A stretch of DNA of 62,866 nt. Source: Planctomycetota bacterium (GTDB lineage: Bacteria > Planctomycetota > Planctomycetia > Gemmatales > Gemmataceae). Location: positions 1-62,866 of the forward strand of contig VGZI01000013.1 in NCBI GenBank assembly GCA_016872605.1. Reading direction: 5' to 3'. The stretch's first letter is position 1. Every line of letters begins with the position of its first letter. Positions 22,675-30,720 of this stretch are shown in pieces. The notes under the pieces are model-generated. The model was given only the letters and a program-made list of their open reading frames with translations, did no database searches and had not been told where the DNA came from. Made by a program: the position numbers and the translations under genes.

Positions 22675-23709
22675 TTACCACGCGGTGGTCGTCTTCTGTT
22701 CCGCGTCCGCTTTCTTCGGGTCGATCAGCAACACCTTGATGTAAGGAGCGCTCAGCACTTTGATCCAGATCACATCGACGACGAACAGGAACGACGTGAA
22801 CAAGAAAACGGTCACTAGCACGACGATCGTGTCCTGCACCACGCGCTCGCGCGTCGTCCACGACACTTTGTTCATTTCAGCTTCCGTGGCGATCAGGAAA
22901 TCGGCAAAGCCCGGGATGTTCACGCAGCGCCACGCCGCCCAAACCAAGAGCGCGGACAACACCAGCGGCATCATGATGTAGGAATGATACATAAGCGGAG
23001 CATAGGTAACTCGGTTGCCTTCCGTAAAGGGCACGATCCAGCGCAGATCCACGACATCGCCCCCGCCTGAGCCGAAGTATTTGTTTTGAACCATGGCGTA
23101 GATGCCGAACCCGCCGATAATCAGAAGCCCGACGATGCTTCCGCGGCGGACGCGCACGCCTTGGTTTCCCTTATAGGCGTAGGCGTGGAACCAGCCTTGC
23201 GTTTCGACGGCTTCAAGAAACCACATCCAGCCCGGAACCTGCAAGTACATGTAGCCGAAGCCGCCCAAGAGAACCATGGCGACCAAGGCCAGGATGCCCC
23301 AGCCGAATGCGGGATTATCCCGAAGGTCCTCCATCATGTTCCCGAGCCACGCGCACAACCAGAGCGTCAACACCGTGGCGAGAGCCATGAAGAACATGCC
23401 CGCCCGCGCCCCGAGCTGATTGACTTGCTGGAGCCCAAGGTAAGCGGCATAGGTCAATCCGCCGATGACGCCGAGGTCCAAGAGAACCAAAAGTGCGCCC
23501 GACAGAATGTCGTTGCGCAGCATATCCGGGCGATCGGCCCAGTAGGCGGCCCATCCGGAACCCCATAACGTCGGGAGGCCGCCGAAGACAAAATACAAGC
23601 CGGCCAACAACGCCGCGGCGCCCATCGCGCTGTTGATCGTAAGCTGCTGCTGAACGTCGGGTTCAGTTGACGCTGCTTCTTCGGGTTTTGGAGTTTCACC
23701 GGCCGACAT
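22675..23709 (-). CDS. secE: SecE translocase subunit with a large multi-spanning N-terminal domain
   Basis: The C-terminal 71 residues (274-344) are a classical SecE: ATEAEMNKVSWTTRERVVQD amphipathic segment, then one long transmembrane helix. The first 270 residues are an extra membrane domain with five or six hydrophobic segments (for example AMGAAALLAGLYFVFGG, ILSGALLVLLDLGVIGGLTY, GMFFMALATVLTLWLCAWLG, GWGILALVAMVLLGGFGYMY). Bacterial SecE is usually 60-130 residues. The position before nusG supports identity. The extension may be a planctomycete feature, linked to their complex membrane system; its role is unknown. Confidence 0.92.
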   Translation of the reverse strand: MSAGETPKPEEAASTEPDVQQQLTINSAMGAAALLAGLYFVFGGLPTLWGSGWAAYWADRPDMLRNDILSGALLVLLDLGVIGGLTYAAYLGLQQVNQLGARAGMFFMALATVLTLWLCAWLGNMMEDLRDNPAFGWGILALVAMVLLGGFGYMYLQVPGWMWFLEAVETQGWFHAYAYKGNQGVRVRRGSIVGLLIIGGFGIYAMVQNKYFGSGGGDVVDLRWIVPFTEGNRVTYAPLMYHSYIMMPLVLSALLVWAAWRCVNIPGFADFLIATEAEMNKVSWTTRERVVQDTIVVLVTVFLFTSFLFVVDVIWIKVLSAPYIKVLLIDPKKADAEQKTTTAW

Positions 23710-23754
23710 GTTCCGTCCTTATGTCGAGAAAAATAACACTCGGGGCACAGCGAA

Positions 23755-23827
23755 CAGGGGCGGAGCGAGTCGAACGCTCAACCTGCCGCTTTGGAGACGG
23801 CTGCTCTGCCAATTGAGCTACACCCCT
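23755..23827 (-). tRNA. tRNA-Trp (anticodon CCA)
   Basis: A 73-nt cloverleaf. The acceptor stem AGGGGTG pairs with CGCCCCT, discriminator G, anticodon loop CTCCAAA, T-arm GTTCGACTC. The 3' CCA is not encoded. It sits between rpmG and secE, the same place as a tRNA-Trp gene in many bacteria. Confidence 0.95.
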
Positions 23828-23918
23828 TCATCAGGTGCTAGGGATCAGGGGTCAGAGGACAGGAAACACCGCTGATCTCGCCGCCGGCTCCTGGCCTCTG
23901 ACTGCTGACTCCTGACTC

Positions 23919-24071
23919 CTATTTCTTACGTGATTCCTTGTGCGGCGTGTGCTTTCGTTCCTTGCGGCAGAACTTTTTCAGTTCGAGCCGATCGGCGCCG
24001 CGGGTTTCTTTTTGGGTGCGGTAGTTGCGGGCACTGCAAACGGTGCATTCCAGCCAAACGTATTCGCGCAT
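23919..24071 (-). CDS. rpmG: Large ribosomal subunit protein bL33
   Basis: A 50-aa protein beginning MREYVWLECTVC and ending KESRKK. YRTQKETRGADRLELKKFC and RKHTPHK match bL33. The first metal-ligand pair is present (C9, C12), while the second pair has only C35 with glutamate at 38, so the zinc site looks degraded. It is transcribed between tuf and secE, a common bacterial arrangement. Confidence 0.93.
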   Translation of the reverse strand: MREYVWLECTVCSARNYRTQKETRGADRLELKKFCRKERKHTPHKESRKK

Positions 24072-24090
24072 GATGGTCTCTGATGAGATC

Positions 24091-24126
24091 GTTTAGCGCC
24101 CGCATGGGGCCACGCGGGCGCTAAAC
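24091..24126. repeat. TTTAGCGC palindrome family, copy between tuf and rpmG
   Basis: GTTTAGCGCCCGC (24091-24103) pairs perfectly with GCGGGCGCTAAAC (24114-24126) around a 10-base loop. This is the cleanest copy of the family. It begins just after the tuf stop codon on the minus strand and may act as a terminator or processing site between tuf and rpmG. Confidence 0.8.
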
Positions 24127-24134
24127 GAAGAAGG

Positions 24135-25361
24135 TTATGCGGTGATCTTGGTGACAACGCCGGAGCCGACGGTGCGGCCGCCTTCGCGGATCGCGAAGCG
24201 GAGCCCTTCGTCCATGGCGATGGGGCTGTCCGGCAGAAGTTCGACGGTGACTTTGATATTGTCGCCGGGCATGCACATTTCCGCCTTGTTGCCGTCGGCG
24301 CCGATCAGGGCGGTGATGGAGCCGGTGACATCGGTGGTGCGGAAATAGAACTGGGGACGGTAGCCCGGGAAGAACGGCGTGTGCCGGCCGCCTTCTTCCT
24401 TCGACAGCACGTAGACGTTGCCTTCGAACTTGGTATGCGGCGTGATCGATCCCGGCTTGGCGATGACTTGCCCGCGTTCGATTTCTTCGCGCTTCAGGCC
24501 GCGAACGAGGACGCCGACGTTGTCGCCCGCGATGCCTTTCTCGAGCGTCTTGTTGAACATTTCGACGCCGGTGATGGTCGTCTTCTTCGGCGCCTTCATG
24601 AGGCCGATGATCTCGACTTCATCGCCGACCTTGCAGACGCCACGTTCGATACGGCCCGTGGCGACCGTGCCACGGCCTTCGATCGAGAACACGTCTTCAA
24701 CGCTCATGAGGAACGGCTTGTCCTCTTCACGCTTGGGCGTGGGGATGTAGTTGTCGAGGGCGGCCATCAGATCGTCGATGCACTTGCCGGCGGCATCGTC
24801 CTTGCCCTGCGTATCGAGGGCGGGCTTCGAGGAACCGCGAACGATGGGAACTTCGTCGCCGGGGAATTCGTACTTGGTCAGAAGATCGCGCATTTCCATT
24901 TCGACGAGGTCAAGGAGCTCGGGGTCATCAACCGTGTCGATCTTGTTGAGGAAGACAACGATGCGCGGCACGCCGACTTGACGGGCCAGGAGGAGGTGCT
25001 CCTTGGTCTGCGGCATCGGACCGTCGTTGGCAGCGACGACGAGGATCGCGCCATCCATTTGCGCGGCGCCGGTGATCATGTTCTTGATATAGTCGGCGTG
25101 GCCGGGGCAATCGATGTGGGCATAGTGCCGATTCGGAGTTTCATATTCGACGTGGGCGACGGCAATGGTCACTGTCTTGTTTTCATCGCGTACCGTGCCA
25201 CCCTTGGCGATTTCGGCGTAACTCTTGATCTTTTGGACCTTGTTCTTATACGCCTGACGAGCGAGGATCGCCGCCGTCAGCGTGGTTTTCCCGTGGTCAA
25301 TGTGGCCAATCGTGCCGACGTTGACGTGGGGTTTGGTCCGTTGAAAAGTTTCCTTAGCCAT
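24135..25361 (-). CDS. tuf: Elongation factor Tu with divergent switch I
   Basis: A 408-aa EF-Tu from ATG 25361, preceded by GGAGG; an upstream in-frame extension is unrelated. G1 is GHIDHGKT (19-26), G3 DCPGH (84-88), G4 NKID (139-142). Domains 2 and 3 are ordinary ([38 protein letters not shown]). Switch I departs from the near-universal EEKARGITI: it reads [14 protein letters not shown], so the RGITI effector motif is KTVTI (62-66), keeping the Mg-binding threonine (T65) and the following AHVEYET. I recall similar sequences from Gemmata-type planctomycetes. The tRNA genes lie upstream and rpmG downstream. Confidence 0.96.
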   Translation of the reverse strand: MAKETFQRTKPHVNVGTIGHIDHGKTTLTAAILARQAYKNKVQKIKSYAEIAKGGTVRDENKTVTIAVAHVEYETPNRHYAHIDCPGHADYIKNMITGAAQMDGAILVVAANDGPMPQTKEHLLLARQVGVPRIVVFLNKIDTVDDPELLDLVEMEMRDLLTKYEFPGDEVPIVRGSSKPALDTQGKDDAAGKCIDDLMAALDNYIPTPKREEDKPFLMSVEDVFSIEGRGTVATGRIERGVCKVGDEVEIIGLMKAPKKTTITGVEMFNKTLEKGIAGDNVGVLVRGLKREEIERGQVIAKPGSITPHTKFEGNVYVLSKEEGGRHTPFFPGYRPQFYFRTTDVTGSITALIGADGNKAEMCMPGDNIKVTVELLPDSPIAMDEGLRFAIREGGRTVGSGVVTKITA

Positions 25362-25433
25362 CGTGCCTCCGAAGAGTAACAAAAACTCCAGCCGTTTGGG
25401 CTGAAACCAGAAATTAGTAACACCATAAGGTAA

Positions 25434-25506
<73 letters not shown>

Positions 25507-25587
25507 AGTCGCCGCACTAGCCCGCAGCGCAAGCAAGGGATGGTTGCACGGCCCTTGCTAGCGCTGGGGGCTAGTGACAACCTCCAG

Positions 25588-25658
25588 AGCGGGTGATGGG
25601 AATCGAACCCACGTGGCCAGCTTGGAAGGCTGGGGCTTTACCATTAAGCTACACCCGC
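25588..25658 (-). tRNA. tRNA-Gly (anticodon TCC)
   Basis: A 71-nt tRNA. GCGGGTG pairs with CACCCGC, discriminator T, anticodon stem CCAGC/GCTGG with loop CTTCCAA. CCA is not encoded. The third of the four-tRNA cluster. Confidence 0.95.
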
Positions 25659-25713
25659 AACCATGCCAGTGGCGGCGTTGCAGAAGCTCTCGCCACGCCG
25701 CACGCGGCAATAA

Positions 25714-25797
25714 TGGGCAGGGAGGGATTTGAACCCCCGTAGGACGTAGTCCGTCAGATTTACAGTCTGATGCCATTGGCCGCTCGGCCACCTGCCC
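25714..25797 (-). tRNA. tRNA-Tyr (anticodon GTA)
   Basis: An 84-nt class II tRNA with the long variable arm expected of tRNA-Tyr. GGGCAGG pairs with CCTGCCC, discriminator A, anticodon loop CTGTAAA. CCA is not encoded. Confidence 0.95.
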
Positions 25798-25835
25798 GCA
25801 TCCAGCCGCTTGCGGCGTGACAAGCGGCTCACGCA

Positions 25836-25907
25836 AGCTAGCGGAGGGACTTGAACCCACAACCACCGGTTTACAAAACCGGGGCTCTACCATTGAGCTA
25901 CGCTAGC
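25836..25907 (-). tRNA. tRNA-Thr (anticodon TGT)
   Basis: A 72-nt tRNA. GCTAGCG pairs with CGCTAGC, discriminator T, anticodon stem CCGGT/ACCGG with loop TTTGTAA. CCA is not encoded. First gene of the tRNA-tuf transcription unit. Confidence 0.95.
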
Positions 25908-25925
25908 GAAGTCGCGCAAATGGTG

Positions 25926-25954
25926 AGTATAGAAAGTCCGCACAATCCCCGCAA
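25926..25954 (-). promoter_or_regulatory. Sigma-70-type promoter of the tRNA-tuf operon
   Basis: On the minus strand TTGCGG (25954-25949), a 17-base spacer, and TATACT (25931-25926) form a good -35/-10 pair. It lies just ahead of tRNA-Thr(TGT), which starts at 25907. The spacing puts the transcript start about 12 bases before the mature tRNA 5' end. Confidence 0.65.
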
Positions 25955-26190
25955 GTTGTCTTTCCCTCGGCAGCGGGCCGGCGTCCGATCGAAAAACCCA
26001 CCTTTATCTTACGGAAAGACAATCCTGTGGGGAATGAGGTTCGTTGCGGCCCCGCCCGTTTTTTCCGTCGTCCCAAAACAGAGGGGTTTGTTATACCGAG
26101 CGCATGCCGAACACCAAGATGCCCCAGAAAAACTTTTGCCCACGACCGAACTGCGTAGAATAGGGACATCAGCCCACGGTTCATACTTGC

Positions 26191-27372
26191 ATGACTATCT
26201 CCCTTTTTACGGTCGCGGTGCTCTCGGCAAGCTTCTTCGTCGGCTTCCTTCCCGCCCTCATCGACGGCGCTCGTAAGGCGTTGCAGGAGAGGTTGAAACT
26301 GAACGATGGCGACGCCGACTGGTTCGCACGCGTTTTCTACCTCGTTTGGCTCCCAGCCATGCCCGTCGCCGGCTGGATGTTGGACGCCTTCCACAACAAA
26401 GAAATTCTGTTCTTTGGGCTTGTCGGCATGATTCTCAGCCTGGCCTGGTTGACCATGGCTGCAAATCTTCACACCCTTTATCTGAACGCAATCGTCCTGG
26501 GGCTTAGCTACTCGTGCGTCGTGACCGCGGCGATCAGCTTCATGCCGCGAGCCTTCTTTCCGGATTACGTTGATTCGTATCGGCTTAACATTGCGGCACT
26601 CAACGTCGGGTTCATCGCCGTCGGGATCGGCGCAGCCCTCGGCGCGTGGATAGCGCCACGGCTTCAAAACTGGTTCGGCCTTGGCCAGGGCATTCTCTAT
26701 GTCAGCACGGCGCTCATCGCGCCGGCCGCGATGACGGCGTTGGTCGAACGCGACGCCTTTCCCCCGACGGTTGCCAATGTGACTTGGCCGGAGATGGTTG
26801 CTGGGCCACACCTGCTGCTCCTTGCCCTTGTACTGCTGGTTTATTTCGCTCTGGAGAACTGCCTCGACTACTGGCCCAAAACACTGCAAGAAACTCCGCC
26901 GGACGAAATCAAGCCGCACGAAGCCGATGTCGCACCAGCCGAAGCGCAGCCGGTTTTTTGGTTTTTGTTCATTGCCTCGCGTGGTCTGGCCGCCTGGCAT
27001 TTCTACCATCACCCCAATCACGGAGCCGCCACGACCGTCGCTCTGGTCTTCGTCTCGACTCTGATTCTCTTCAACGTGGTGAGCGGCTTCGAATTCGGCG
27101 GCGAACGCCTTCTGCTCTGGATGGTCGGCCTCTGCTACGGTCCGCTTCTGCCCGGCTTTCTCGGCATGGCCCTGGACCTATATCTCAACGCACTCCCGTT
27201 GAGCGTCCTCGGCATTCTCCTGGCATTCAGCGGCATCGACACGTTGCTGGTTCGGCCCGCGATGACCTACTTCACGCTGAACCGAACGCCTCGATCGGTC
27301 CTGTGGGCGCCGCTCGGCCTGTCGCTAGTGCTGTGGATCCCGCTGGTTTTTTTCGTCATCGTTCGCGTGTAA
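26191..27372 (+). CDS. MFS-type transporter
   Basis: A 393-aa polytopic protein with about 12 hydrophobic segments. After helix 1 (FFVGFLPALIDGARKALQERL) a second hydrophobic stretch leads to PVAGWMLDAFHNKEILFFG, which fits the MFS loop 2-3 motif GxxxDxxxxK in degenerate form. A central soluble loop (LQETPPDEIKPHEADVAPAEAQ) divides the two halves. Substrate unknown. It is transcribed away from the tRNA cluster and overlaps no other gene. Confidence 0.8.
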   Translation: MTISLFTVAVLSASFFVGFLPALIDGARKALQERLKLNDGDADWFARVFYLVWLPAMPVAGWMLDAFHNKEILFFGLVGMILSLAWLTMAANLHTLYLNAIVLGLSYSCVVTAAISFMPRAFFPDYVDSYRLNIAALNVGFIAVGIGAALGAWIAPRLQNWFGLGQGILYVSTALIAPAAMTALVERDAFPPTVANVTWPEMVAGPHLLLLALVLLVYFALENCLDYWPKTLQETPPDEIKPHEADVAPAEAQPVFWFLFIASRGLAAWHFYHHPNHGAATTVALVFVSTLILFNVVSGFEFGGERLLLWMVGLCYGPLLPGFLGMALDLYLNALPLSVLGILLAFSGIDTLLVRPAMTYFTLNRTPRSVLWAPLGLSLVLWIPLVFFVIVRV

Positions 27373-27411
27373 GACGAGACGAAAACGACCGACTTCCACG
27401 ATGACCGCGAC

Positions 27412-28002
27412 TCACGCAAAAACGACTGTGACGACCGACCTGTCGCGGAATTCTACGGCGATGTCCCGCAGCGCCAACTCAAGCACACCCGTGGGCGAGC
27501 GATCCGCCACATCGAGCGCATACATCCCCGTGCTGCCCGTCATCGATTCATCGCCGCACCGGACCGCCACGACGTTGTCGTGAGGTGAAAGCGTAACCAC
27601 GAGCTTCCAGGAATCGGTCAGGTATCGGTGCACATGGAGTTTCTTGCGCGGCCAACGTCCTTCGGCTTCACAGAGATCGTATAGTTCCGGGAGAGGTTTT
27701 TTCCCCTTGGCTGCCGCCGTGGCGCCGGCTGCCATCACGTCGCGTTGATACTTACGGGCCAGAGGCGACAACTCAATCGGAATCGTTTCGATGGGGGCCG
27801 AATTGGTTGAGTTGACCTGCTCGCGCTTCGCTCGTCGCCGAAGAGCGGCCCCGACTTCAATCGCGGCGCGGACCGCGTCCGCGGCGGCCGGCGACAGCTT
27901 CGCTCCCCGCGCGTATGCGCGCAGCTGCTGCAACGTCCAGTCGCCGCGATGGTACGACTCGATGGCAACCGTGAAATCGATTTGGGCCGGCGTCTTCGGC
28001 AT
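27412..28002 (-). CDS. Hypothetical protein, third gene of a sigma-like unit
   Basis: A 196-aa protein I do not recognise. It starts at ATG 28002 after GAGG. The N-terminal part (FTVAIESYHRGDWTLQQLRA) is helical. The C-terminal half (HVHRYLTDSWKLVVTLSPHD, NVVAVRCGDESMTGSTGMYAL) looks like a beta-rich domain. No signal peptide or membrane segment. It is the last gene of a three-gene minus-strand unit led by a sigma-factor-like gene. Confidence 0.55.
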   Translation of the reverse strand: MPKTPAQIDFTVAIESYHRGDWTLQQLRAYARGAKLSPAAADAVRAAIEVGAALRRRAKREQVNSTNSAPIETIPIELSPLARKYQRDVMAAGATAAAKGKKPLPELYDLCEAEGRWPRKKLHVHRYLTDSWKLVVTLSPHDNVVAVRCGDESMTGSTGMYALDVADRSPTGVLELALRDIAVEFRDRSVVTVVFA

Positions 28003-28034
28003 TCGAATGCCTCAATCACAAGTCCGCACATGCC

Positions 28035-28523
28035 TCATGATTCCGAATCATGGGACTCGTCACACAATCGCCGAGCCCACACTCGACACGTATGCGGAAT
28101 GTCCTTCATGCAGAGCAGCAGGCGCAGATGCGAATCTCGCAGCACGCGCCGCAACTCGGGCAGCGTGCAGTGTACTTTCAGTTTTTCAAGATGCCTGAGC
28201 ACGCCCTCATTGGTGCGGACCGTGGATGTCCCGTACTTGCCATGCAATTTCCGAAGCGACTTCCGCCGGTAGGCAAGCGTGGTGGCCCGACGCAGGATCG
28301 CACTCACGTTTCGCCAATCCTCTTTTTTCCAAAACGCCCGGTGCGTCGATCGGCCGACCCGGACGACGCTCGTCAATCGCTCAGGCGCCACATGGCCGTG
28401 CTCCTTACAGCGATTCAAACCCCAGACAATGTCGTCATAATGCTCGTCCCCGTCCAACATCAACTCTGCAATTGAATTGACTGCCGTTTCTTTGCCGAGC
28501 ACAGCCGCAAGCACGCGCGCCAA
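28035..28523 (-). CDS. Hypothetical basic protein, second gene of a sigma-like unit
   Basis: A protein of up to 162 aa, not recognised. The only starts in frame near the expected position are TTG (28523) and GTG codons, so the N-terminus is uncertain. The central region is Arg/Lys-rich (KKEDWRNVSAILRRATTLAYRRKSLRKL), which suits nucleic-acid binding, but no helix-turn-helix is clear. Spacings to its neighbours are 21 and 32 bases, so co-transcription is likely. Confidence 0.5.
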   Translation of the reverse strand: MARVLAAVLGKETAVNSIAELMLDGDEHYDDIVWGLNRCKEHGHVAPERLTSVVRVGRSTHRAFWKKEDWRNVSAILRRATTLAYRRKSLRKLHGKYGTSTVRTNEGVLRHLEKLKVHCTLPELRRVLRDSHLRLLLCMKDIPHTCRVWARRLCDESHDSES

Positions 28524-28544
28524 TGTAAAAAGCCGGCTCCTCGC

Positions 28545-29030
28545 CTAGAGCAGGCGAACTTTCTGGTTTTTTCGCTCGCTGGGTTTGCCGCTGTCCTTGC
28601 ACAGTTCATCGAGAATGGCGTGCGAGTCGTCCGCGTGACGAATGAGGATTCCGATAATCACGCGATGCTCTTCGGAAAGCAAGTCAATCGCTTCCGCCAG
28701 CAGGTCGTCGTAGAACCGGCGAATCTCAAGCTCCCGGGCATCTGTGTCTTCCGCTCTCCCGTCGTCGGACGAATCCTCGAAATCGCCTAACCAGACGGTC
28801 GAAATTGGCCGGGGCTCCCGCTGCTGCTTGCGCCAGCCATCGATCGCCCGGTTCTTGACGATTTGCCGAACGTATCGCTTCCGGCGGCCGACGCCGCTGA
28901 AGTCGGCGTCCTTGAGTTTGAGCCAGACGTCGACCAATACATCGTAAGCGGCATCGTGATCGCGCAGAATTTCTTGGGCACGCTTGTGCAACCAACTAAA
29001 GTCGTCGCCGTAGAATTCGTAGATATCCAT
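28545..29030 (-). CDS. ECF-type sigma-factor-like protein, degenerate region 4
   Basis: A 161-aa protein from ATG 29030. The first half has sigma region 2 features: AQEILRDHDAAYDVLVDVWLKLKDADFSG, then KRYVRQIVKNRAIDGWRKQQREP, resembling the 2.3-2.4 segment. The second half has a short region-4-like stretch (AIDLLSEEHRVIIGILIRHADDSHAILDEL) but no clear helix-turn-helix, and the C-terminus ends abruptly with a basic tail. It may regulate the following two genes. It could also be a sigma relic recruited for another DNA task. AAGGGA precedes the ATG. Confidence 0.6.
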   Translation of the reverse strand: MDIYEFYGDDFSWLHKRAQEILRDHDAAYDVLVDVWLKLKDADFSGVGRRKRYVRQIVKNRAIDGWRKQQREPRPISTVWLGDFEDSSDDGRAEDTDARELEIRRFYDDLLAEAIDLLSEEHRVIIGILIRHADDSHAILDELCKDSGKPSERKNQKVRLL

Positions 29031-29134
29031 GGGGGCGAATCCCTTGCCGTTTGTAGGGGAATGTATCATCCTGAAATCCACATCGGCAAGGGAATTCGTG
29101 CGGGCATTATGAATTATCCGATTATGGGTGTTCC

Positions 29135-30613
29135 ATGCGAGTCGGCATTATCGCGTTGATGCAGGAATCGAACACGTTTATCGCCGCGCCGACGACGTTC
29201 GCGCATTTTGAAGATGACCTGCTCGTCGAAGGAGATGCCGTTCGCGCTCGCTTCGCCGATGCGCATCACGAGGTCGGCGGGTTCTTCGCGGGGCTGGCGC
29301 TGGAGAAGCTGGATGCCGTGCCGATCTTCGCGGCCCGAGCGTTGCCCTACGGCATCGTCGCGGCGGAAGCGTTCGACGCACTCTTGACACGGATGGACGC
29401 AGCCATTGATCATGCTGGCCCGTTGGACGCCTTGCTCGTGGCGCCGCACGGCGCCACCGTCGCCGCCAATCATCCCGATGCCGACGGCTATTGGCTGTCG
29501 CGTTTGCGGCGCCGGTTCGGCAAGCGATTTCCCATTATCGGCACGCTCGATCTGCATGCCAACGTCTCGGCGGCGATGACCTCGGCATGTGACGCATTGA
29601 TCGCCTATCGGAGCAATCCGCATCTGGATCAACGGCAGCGCGGCATCGACGCTGCCCGGCTGATGGCACGCACGTTGCGCGGCGAAGTCCGCCCGACGAT
29701 GGCCGCCGCATTCCTGCCGCTGGCTGTCAACATCGAACGCCAACTTTCCGCTGAATCGCCGTGCCGGGATGTCTACGACACCGCCGATCGGATGTTGGCC
29801 GTGCGCGGCGTGTTATCCAACAGCGTCGTGCTTGGCTTCCCCTACGCGGACGTTGCCGAGATGGGAGCATCGGCAATCGTCGTGACCGACAACGATTTCT
29901 CCCAGGCGGAGGCGTTGGTGACGGAGTTCGCGCAATATTGGTGGGATTGCCGCGAGCAGTTTGTCGGCAAGTTGATCTCGATCGACGACGCCATGCGCAA
30001 GGCTTCGACGCTGGAGGGGCCGATCACCCTGCTCGACATGGGGGACAACATCGGCGGCGGCTCACCCGCCGACGGGACCGAGCTGGCACATGCTCTCGCG
30101 CGCAATCCCGGCCTTGCGCCGGCGTTTGTCAGCCTGGCGGATCCTGACGCCGTTCGGCAAGCGGCCCAGGCCAGTGTCGGGGCATCGATACGCTTGGCCG
30201 TCGGTGGAAAGACGGACGATCGCCACGGTTCGCCATTCACGGCCGATTTCGTGGTTCGCGGCCTTTACGACGGCAAGTTCCAGGAATCGCAGCCTCGCCA
30301 CGGCGGATTCTCGAGATTCGATCAGGGCCCGACCGCCGTCGTCGAAACCGCCGCCGGGTTGACGATCATGCTGACGACAAAACGCATGGTCCCGTTCAGC
30401 ATCAAGCAGCTAACGAGTTGCGGCCTCGATCCGGCCCGATTTCGCGTTCTTGTGGCGAAGGGCGTACACGCTCCGGTCGCCGCGTATGCGCCGGTATCCA
30501 AGCACCTGATCCGCGTCGATACGCCAGGCGTCACAACCGCGGACCTGTCGCGGCTGGAATATCACCGTCGGCGTCGACCGATGTTTCCGTTCGAGGCGGA
30601 TGCGGCGTGGTAG
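29135..30613 (+). CDS. M81 family (MlrC-like) metallopeptidase
   Basis: A 492-aa protein with both halves of the MlrC/M81 family. The N-terminal half has MRVGIIALMQESNTF (where the conserved HExN-type region lies), HGATVA and GTLDLHANVS. The C-terminal half has LLDMGDNIGGGSPADGT and the SIKQLTSCGLDPARFRVLVAKG segment. MlrC opens linearised microcystin peptides; in planctomycetes the paralogues are numerous and probably process other peptides or amides. The H/D residues in these motifs are the likely zinc ligands. The ribosome site is weak and it stands alone. Confidence 0.85.
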   Translation: MRVGIIALMQESNTFIAAPTTFAHFEDDLLVEGDAVRARFADAHHEVGGFFAGLALEKLDAVPIFAARALPYGIVAAEAFDALLTRMDAAIDHAGPLDALLVAPHGATVAANHPDADGYWLSRLRRRFGKRFPIIGTLDLHANVSAAMTSACDALIAYRSNPHLDQRQRGIDAARLMARTLRGEVRPTMAAAFLPLAVNIERQLSAESPCRDVYDTADRMLAVRGVLSNSVVLGFPYADVAEMGASAIVVTDNDFSQAEALVTEFAQYWWDCREQFVGKLISIDDAMRKASTLEGPITLLDMGDNIGGGSPADGTELAHALARNPGLAPAFVSLADPDAVRQAAQASVGASIRLAVGGKTDDRHGSPFTADFVVRGLYDGKFQESQPRHGGFSRFDQGPTAVVETAAGLTIMLTTKRMVPFSIKQLTSCGLDPARFRVLVAKGVHAPVAAYAPVSKHLIRVDTPGVTTADLSRLEYHRRRRPMFPFEADAAW

Positions 30614-30644
30614 CGCGCGGACCCATTTTGAGTAGAACTCTCTG

Positions 30645-30673
30645 TTGACACTATATTGAGCTATTCTGATAAT
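30645..30673 (+). promoter_or_regulatory. Consensus-grade sigma-70 promoter
   Basis: TTGACA (30645-30650), exactly 17 bases, then GATAAT (30668-30673). The A+T-rich stretch stands out from the surrounding GC-rich DNA. It drives the AAA+ ATPase gene; the expected start, near 30680, leaves a leader of about 40 bases. Confidence 0.75.
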
Positions 30674-30694
30674 ATCATCTACACAGATGATATT
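30671..30694. promoter_or_regulatory. Perfect palindromic operator candidate
   Basis: AATATCATCT (30671-30680) and AGATGATATT (30685-30694) are perfect inverted repeats around ACAC. The palindrome overlaps the last half of the -10 box and the predicted transcription start, the standard place for a repressor site. No dedicated repressor gene adjoins it. Confidence 0.6.
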
Positions 30695-30720
30695 CGTGTC
30701 GTCAATGATTATTGCTCAAA

